Source of the DNA: Euwallacea fornicatus
Lineage: Eukaryota > Arthropoda > Insecta > Coleoptera > Curculionidae
Assembly: GCF_040115645.1 (NCBI RefSeq)
Contig: NC_089542.1
Location: 4,278,001 to 4,342,000 of the forward strand
Reading direction: 5' to 3'
DNA: 64,000 nt
The notes under the pieces are model-generated. The model saw only the letters and a list, made by a program, of their open reading frames with translations, did not search any database and was not told the DNA's origin. Shown here one piece after another: positions 23,801-32,800 of this stretch. The position numbers and the translations under genes were made by a program. The first letter of the stretch is position 1, and each line of letters begins with the position of its first letter.

Positions 23801-26800
23801 CAGGCGGGGGGGTTGTTGCTGCTGCAAACGCTGAGACGCTTGATGTCACTCATTACTTTAAAATTGTAATTCCGGATAACTTTCATGGAAAAGGTGAATC
23901 CACAGTAAGTGAGGCCAAACTGTGGTGATATGACTATAAAAATATCCCATATCACATCGCCTATTTTTTTTAAATGGTTCTTGCCGGATTCTCTGAGAGC
24001 GAATACAATGATACCGATCAAGATACCACTAACCAGGCTGTTAATAACGAAATGGGCATGTGCACTAGAGAAGGTCTTCTTTCTGCTATAAAGATATGAA
24101 AAGGGGATTCCGCATATTCCATAAAAAGCCAAGATAACGTATAACGAACCTAAAAATCTCAAGATAGAAAAATAGCAGTTATGAGTGACGACACTTCACT
24201 TACCAATCTCTTTCATATTTTGAAAAGGGCTCCATAAGATCATAGGTGTCAGAGTGATCAAGACAATACCCAAGTAAAGAATCAAGTCGAACGTGAACAT
24301 GAAAATCCAATAAACTCCAGGAGACACTCCGCACATAAACTGAATTCGCGCGAATTTAGTGGACAATTCCATGAAGGGGAAGTAGATGAAGGAACCCAAT
24401 AAGAAGAGGTATCCGGTGGGCATTATGATTAACCAAAGGAGACCTATTCTGGACTCCGATAGCTCGTTTGTAGTCTTGGAGTGAATATTTTCTAAGGGAT
24501 GGATACTGATGGCTATGGAATAGTTCTGTCCTAAAAGGTGTTTCGCAATGGTGTTAGTTATGAGGTTAACAGATATCGGGGCAGAGTGAATGGCCAGGTT
24601 GTTGTACAAAGCTACAGCTTCGATTGGCTGGGAGGGTCCAATATTGGAGAACTCTGCCGCTGCAATTCTATGACGTCGGTAGCAAGGCAAATTGCGAATT
24701 CCTTCATCGATTATTGCTACAAATAAAAATTTAAATGTTCATAAGTAAGTCTAATAAGGAATGGGAAGAACGTTAATAATAATATATATCCTTAAAATCG
24801 GTAAGGAGAGAGGGAAGAAAATCACTTGGACGCCTTAATTTTTTAACGTCCCTCTCCGAATTTTTTTTTTCATGGAACAGCCTATAAATATAAACTACGG
24901 GCACGTGGAAAATAAGCTGCCCGACCGATTTGAACTTTGCACAACGCATTGCCATGTCTTCTTTTTTAAACCCCTTGTACCCCTCCAATTGACAAAGAGT
25001 CGGCAATAGAGAAACAATCAGACACAAAAAACGCGTTTTTCCGACATATTTGTAATTTTGAAAATAATGAAATTATAGGCCAACACCGCGTCTTCAGTCG
25101 CTCCAGTGAGTTACCACTATTTACGTCCTTACTACACGCTACAGGGTCATTCGAGAGTCAGCAGCGGCTTAATATGTTAAAAGATAATGTCTCATATACA
25201 GGATGTTTCAGAGTTAACCGTATATACGCACCAGGGATTAGAGTACTTAATCATGATTCAAATATTCCCACATATTGTAGGTAAATCTCAATTCATTCTC
25301 GAGATACAGTTTACTTTATTATTTTAAACGGCTTTAAGTTTACTATTTAAGTAGGCTTTTTCTAACAGTAATATTTGAGTTATGTGGTTCCAACATGATG
25401 GAGCTCCAACCCCATTCTACACGAGTAATAACAGAACGTTTGAATCCCCACTGTAAAAACCGATGGGTTGGACGTTGTGGCCTGCAAGATCACCAGATTT
25501 TAATCTATCGGATTATTACTTTCGGGAGAATTTAAAATCCGAGGTTTACAAACGATATACACAAGAGAGGAACTCCTAAGAATAAATGACTGTTGGGTTT
25601 AAGAACGTTTTTTTTTATTGTTTGTAATAATTATCATTTTATTTAGTTTGCCATTATTATAAACGAAAGTGGCGTTTATTTCAAACAATGATTAAATATT
25701 AAAATTTTTTCGAAAAATATCTCGTCATTGAAGCAAAAAGGTACGTTTTGGGGCTTATAAAACTGATGTGGTAAGCATAGCTTGTAACGCTTTATTGAAG
25801 GCTCCATACATTTTTGAAAAAAATAATATACAGAGTATTCAAATTAATAAAAATTTCCCAAAAGTTTTTTTCCTAGTTCGCATCTGCAATTTACAAAGTC
25901 TGTTAATGGTATCTTGTAGTGCATGTCAAGACGTGACTACCCTCAAAATTTGAATTAGTCATAGGGAGCTCATCAAAAGATATGACTATGGAGTCATTGA
26001 GTAAAAAAAGATTTATTTATGATATATGGGTGAATTTGAATTATGCTGAAGTACTTTAACCCCTGGTAGCTTGTGTACAACTAATTCTGGAACATACTCT
26101 ATGTTCATAGATTAACATGTTTTCCATCAGCTACGAGCTACCAAAACTCTCCTATTTCAAATAAATCATTCGAAATATTACTTTTTGTATTTTATTGGCG
26201 ATTCGTGGAGTTTTCTATTAGAAATATTCCATTCCATACTATTTTAACCGTGTTTGAAATAATTTACGATCAATTAAACCGAATTTCATTCGAACTGTTA
26301 CCACATTTATTCTGTCACATGTTATCGTTTCTGTAATTTTAATGCGAACCCATGTATACCAGCTAAACTTGAATCTTTGAGATATTAAATGTAACAAGAT
26401 CCCACGAAAAATGACGACACATACCATGTATGACCCACAAGGAGAACAACTAGAAGGCTTACCGCCCAATACATCTTCGTGCTCAACAAGGATGCTCCCA
26501 TCATTCTTGACTATGTCATCATAATACTTTCGGATCTGGAAATGTTCTTCCCTTTGATTTGAATGCATAAACACAGTACTATTTCTATACGTTCTAAGGC
26601 TCAGATTTATGGCCTGTCCTCCTTTGTTTAAGTTCTCATAATTTTGGCCCAAGACGACACAAATTAGTATCATCCAAAGCACCATCATGACCTGTTAAAA
26701 TTCAAGTTGAAGACAGAGTTGAAAAGGTATATCAAGTGTTTACTGAAAATATATAAAAGACGATTTGGGAGCAAGTGAAGTTCCATCTTTTGAAGAACAG

Positions 26801-29800
26801 GGATTTTAATATGAGCCATAGCGTTTTGTTCTGCGTTGGCTTGATGAAATCTTTGATTTTATCACTCATGTCGTTCTGATCAGTTTTCGATATGGTGCTG
26901 AAAACCGACGCATCATTTGCGCGAAAAGTGGCAAAAAATAAGCAAAATATACTTTACGAAGACGTCTTCCAGGTTGGTATTTCGATAGGATATGTTGACA
27001 ATCTTCAGTGCTTCTTTGTATTTTTCCAAATGCTTAAATAATTCCACATTGCTACCTTCTTTAATCGTGAATTGGATCTCGTTTCCATCAATTCTTTTCA
27101 ATACTAAATTTCCAGAAGAATTCTCAATTATCTTCGCTGTCGCTTCCACGTTTTCATTGTCCTCTATCAGTAACGTTACAGTTGCTCCACAGCCTGTTCA
27201 AATGCATAATGAAAAACCTCTTCGATTATAAAGATATACGAGGATAATCCCAGAAGTACCCCGCCTGACATGTAGATGGCAATTTTTCGTTGAAAATTTG
27301 CGTTTACTACAAAGACCTAACCTCAAAAAACTTGTGTCTAAAATTTTAGGGTGCTACGTTGGTTTGTGTTTTTAGTCCATCCAACATCAAAGCGGAGTTA
27401 AATTTTACTCTAAGGGAATCTCGCCCTTCGTTAACAACTGTAAAATATTGGATTTAAATGAAAGTTTAAACGAGGTCGTGCGAACTGCCAAGACGAGCTC
27501 TGCGGTGATCGACCCAATGACACTCCAGATTTGACCACTCCAGATATTGTGGTGAAAATTTACAAAACTGTATTGGAAGGTGGGCATTTCAAAAAGTATC
27601 GCAAATCACATTTTAATCGAAGAATTTGTTATGAGAAAGTTGTGCGCAAAATGAACAAAAACAGATATGTTTCAAGGGAGCATTTGGCAAAGTTTAGCAG
27701 CAATAAAGCCGAGTTTTTGCGTCGAATAGTAATCATGGATGAAACATTGGTCCATTATTTCACACTTGAGGTGACAGAGCGGTTAAAACAATGGACTTAA
27801 TAGAGAGAATCGGCTCCAAAGTAGGCGAAAACCGTTCTATATGCAAGAAGGGTGGTGACGTCAGTTTTTGGGATTGCACGTGGAACAACTTTTATTAGCT
27901 GTCTCTCTGAAGACAACACAACGTACCAGTCCACATTTCCGTCAAGATTTTGAAGACCAAAATCAATTAACTCGGTTTTGAACTTTTCTCGGCCATCTCA
28001 TTCGCCAGATTTAGCTCCCTCAGATTACTTTCTATTTCAAAATTTGAAAAAAGTTACTTGTTAGAAAAAGATTTTCCAATAATGAAGAGGTGGAGTCCGA
28101 GCTTGATGCTTATTTTGAAATATTCTAAGCTCCTTACTATCAACAGGGCATAAACGCTATAGAACATCACTAAGAAAAGTGTGACAATCTCAAAAGAGAC
28201 TGTTGAGAAATAACGTAATATTTTTCAATTTTTTTCTATAAATGTTAGATCGGGTTCTTCTGGGACTATCCTCGTGGCATTTGCTTACCATACTTCAATT
28301 TTAATTGCATGGGTGTTCCCGAACACTTCGCTCTACCCTCGTTAATTATGATGACTTGGTCGGCCAGAGCATCCGCTTCTTCCATGAAATGAGTAGTAAT
28401 GAGTATAGTCTTGTGTTTTCGCCATTGAAGCAACAAATCCCACATTTCTCTGCGTGATTGCGGATCCATTCCCGATGACGGTTCGTCCAGAATTAAAATC
28501 TGGAATATATGGTCCCGTGTCATATTTTCTGGCATTTTTATTCAGTTTTCTTACGTCAGGATCACCGATTACAGCCATCGCCAGACAGAGTTTTCTTTGC
28601 ATACCCCCCGAGAGGGTGAGCGGACACTCATATTTTTTATCTTGCAAATTCAAGGTTTTTAGAAGATAATTTATTTCAGATTGTGCATCAGTGTAACTAA
28701 CACCTTTCACCTGAAAATAAAAGTTTTTAGAGAAAATTAGTAATAGAAGGTGTTCCTAAAGAGCACGTACATATGGAGGAGGGTAAGTCATTAGTTTATT
28801 TCATGACGAAAAATTCATGTAAATATAGGTTCGCAAACGCTTTTTCATCTGTCAACAGGATGTTCAGGATTCAAAAAATTTTCAGTTCCTTTGCGGCTGC
28901 AGCAGTTTTGAAAAATTTAACTGAAATTTGGAAAATAGTTTACGCCATAGGACTTACATCGCTGGGCTGTCAAACGGTTTTAATAATCCACAGGGTGATT
29001 TTTTTTCAGGAGTCACGCCCCTTTTCCTTTTTCAAACTTTTTCGCGGTGCACCGCCACTGGATTATAAAATACAAAATGACTTTTTTAGTCTTATTTAGA
29101 TACTTCTACATCTCGTATGCTTTTTCGTATCCACATCAGTCATCGCGAAGAAAAGTGAAACACGGCTTTTTTTAACTGATCAGATGAAATTAAAATTTAT
29201 CATGAGTAGAAGATTATTTTCTATTATAGATGCTCCTCTGTGTATTCAGAATTTTGAGAGTTTATTTGTAAACACCATTTAAAAATGAATGTCTGGATGA
29301 GCCTAAATAATAACCTAAATAACAATAATAATAATCACTGAATGATAAAGTGATCTTCAACCCTTACACATTCGTCCGCCCTTCTTTTCGTTGCTGCCCG
29401 CAGTCTTTCGAATACCCCCGGAGTATTTCTTCCAGTTTCAAATGCATCTAATATCCGATTCCGTAACTCAACAACAGCGTTCACTCTGAATTTTTTTTAG
29501 TTTGAACACCCTGTAGATAGCTAACGAGGTGTTTGCAAAGCTACGTTCATATGTACTTTTAGTCATGAAATAAATTAAATTATGCCCCTCAGATATATAC
29601 ACGATATTTAACAACACTATGTATATCTAGATATTTTACCATAGCGAAAAAAATCAAATGTTGCAACACCGTCAAGTTCCAGAAAAACAGGTTATGTTGC
29701 GGACAAACACCAATGGATTGGGTTATGTCGGAAGTCTTGCAGATTTCTTTGTTGTTAATGTACATCCGGCCTTCAGTTTTTTCGATGATTCCTGCCAAGA

Positions 29801-32800
29801 AAAAAAGGATGAAACAATCTCAAATATATTATAAAATGCCGATATGTGTGTACCAGTAATAATGTTCATTATTGTGGATTTTCCAGCGCCATTATGGCCC
29901 AGCAGAACGGTGATTTGGTTCATGTTAACAGTCATATTCAATTCGTTAACCACTGTTCTTTGTCCGTATTTTTTGGACACGTCAAGCAAATTAATAGCGT
30001 ATTTTTCCTTTCCGATAAGTGCTTCTCCTAACTCAACGTTTTCCGTAATGTTTCGTCTTCTGGTAAAACACTGTAAGTGTTGACGTAAAGCATAGTTTCA
30101 CAGTAACTAAAGATATCGTGAATCGTACTGATTTTATGAATTTTAGAGGAAAATCTTTTGGCTGGGAAATACCATATTTTCCAGGTATTATAGCGTCAAG
30201 GTACAAAGTGAGGAAGAAGTAGATTATGGAGTCAAAGACGAGCATTGCGCAGGTTTGAAACATGGTAATTTCCTCAGATGACTCGCCTGCTGGTAGATGC
30301 CAATTTGACCATTGCACTCCTAGTTCTTTGTAAATTATGCAGAGCGTTATTTAAATAAGTAACGAAACCAAGGGGTGATTTTGAGACTAAAAGTTTATAT
30401 TAACGTAACTCCGGTAATGGCTCATTTTCAAGATACAAGGTGTCGAAAATTCTTTTTTTTCGTAAAAAACTTGATAACTCTTTAGCAGATTTTGTCGAAA
30501 TTTGGGAGATATTTATGGTTATTGTCGTTATTTAAGCACCACTGAGTTTTTAAAAACTCTAATATTTTTTCCGCACTGAGCAATTACAAATACAACTTAA
30601 TACGAAAAAATAAAAAAAGTAAGTGGTAAATAAATAACAACAATAACCATAAATACCACTGCAAAATTTCAACAAAATTATTTAAAGGATTAATAACATT
30701 TTTATGACAAAAGTAACTTCATTTTAAAGTTTGACACTCTGTATTTTGAAAACTAACCCTTAACGAACTTATGTTTATAAAAATCTTAGAATCACTCAAA
30801 GGGCGACTCTCTTTCGTGCGCATGTGTATTATTAGTATTTGTAAATGAAAAATACTACGATTGTTGGCATTTTTCTTCATCATCAGTAATAACTGTCTTT
30901 TTTTATTATTTTAATTTTCTTTTTTCCCGATTTGAAATCTTTACTTTCCTCTATAATGAAAATAAGGCAAAAATAAAATAAAAAAATATATGACGTGTTA
31001 AATGTTTACATGAATTTTTAATTTTTGAATAATCTTTATTACTGATGACGCAAAAGCTTTGGCAAGCTAGTATAAGATTGATATTCATTCATTAGTCCCA
31101 AAATCAAATAGAAAGCATAATACATGCAGCTCTGAATTGTAAACTTTCTAATAAATTCCATTTCTTATTTCAAAAGCAGCATTAAATATAACAAAAATAC
31201 TTTTTTCGACTTTATTTTGACGTTTGTTTATTGTTTTTAATATAGTTTACGTCAACCGTAAGGCTAAATGGCCGATTTTTTAAAGTAAAATTTCTTTCAA
31301 ATTCTCTTTCAAACCTACATGCAATGGTGTACCGCGATTCAAAATCTATCGATTAGTTTTTGAAAAAAATAGCTATATATTTCGTAAAAAATCCAATACA
31401 AACTCGGTTAAACAGTACATAAACAATGAAAAAAATTGTTTACGGATAGAAAATTGGTTTGTTTTCGATTTTCTACTCACAGTCTTTGATTTAAAAAAAA
31501 TAAAACATAAAAATAAAATTAAAAAATAGAATAAATTAACAAAAAAAAATAACCAAGGGCTGTTTGTGAGAGGAGCACAACTTCAAAACCAAATTAATTT
31601 CCTATCAACATACCAAGTTTGTATTGCTTTTTTACGGAATTTGTAGCTGTTTTTCTCAAAAACAAATCGATAGATTTTGAATAGTATTTTGTCACTGAAT
31701 GTAGTTTTGAAGAGTCTTTAATTTAAGGTGTGACTTGATTCATGCGGTAATTTTTGAAAATCGTCCATATTGCCCTACCGGTGATGTAAACAGCATTGCT
31801 AAAAATAAACAAATATCAAAATAGAACATGTTTTGTCCTGTTTAAAGCGGCTTTTGAATTTTAAAAAATATATATTTTTTTTTAGAAATGAACGAAGAGG
31901 GCAGTTACAATTTAGAGCTGCACGGTATAATAAACGATAAATGCAGAAAAAACATACGGCATCTTTTTTAAAAAACTAAAATATGACATTTACCTCTAAT
32001 CTCATACTGTGCAATTGCTGAAAATCCATAATGCAACGCCATGTTTGGCAACAACATAATGCATAAATGCATAGAGAAAGGAATGTTGCAAGTCGTGTCT
32101 ATTATATACTTAGGTATAAAATAGCTGAAGATCCACACAACTACTCCTACCATAATTGCTATACAAGCTAAAACAACATTTTGAGTATTAAGATATTTTT
32201 GACTATTTAATTTAGAATAGAGAAATGCCAAAAATAGTCGATTTTCTATAATCAGAGACGCAAAAATCGAAGCTCATGTATCAAAACAGTTTTAATTATA
32301 GATGAATTATCCGAGTCTTTTCGAACGATAAGACTTAAGAAAATGAAATTACCTGCTGATGTCTAGTTGATGCCAGATAGTTCTGGTAACCTATCTGATG
32401 ATTTCAATAGGGACGAAACTGAGTAACACATTTTTAATTATTGAATTCAGAGTTTTGAGACATATTCTTTCGATTTTTGACACATATTTTGATCAAACTT
32501 ACGTTTATGGAATAAAGTACTTAGTAAAAAGCACTTAATGGTAATCGTGATACAGTACAGAATCAAAAACGTAGCCAAAATCATAAAATTGGAAAATTCT
32601 ATTGGTGCATAGCCTACGTGGAAGAAGTCGAATTTCAGCAATGTAACAATAAGGAAGACAGAAACGATCGTTGGAATTATGCTGTAGATGAACCAGGCGG
32701 ACCATCGAACCCATGATTTGATCCCCGCAATGCGCATTAATTCCTGAAAGTTCCAAAAAGAATAATTAGTAATTTATACAACTGGAGAATATAAATGAAC

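Noticed and set aside
28342..28710. 122-codon frame through ABCA exons 10 and 11
   Set aside because: It reads through a 55-bp intron (not a multiple of three) and loses Walker B. Splicing GTAAGA...CCAG restores PD-ILILDEP.
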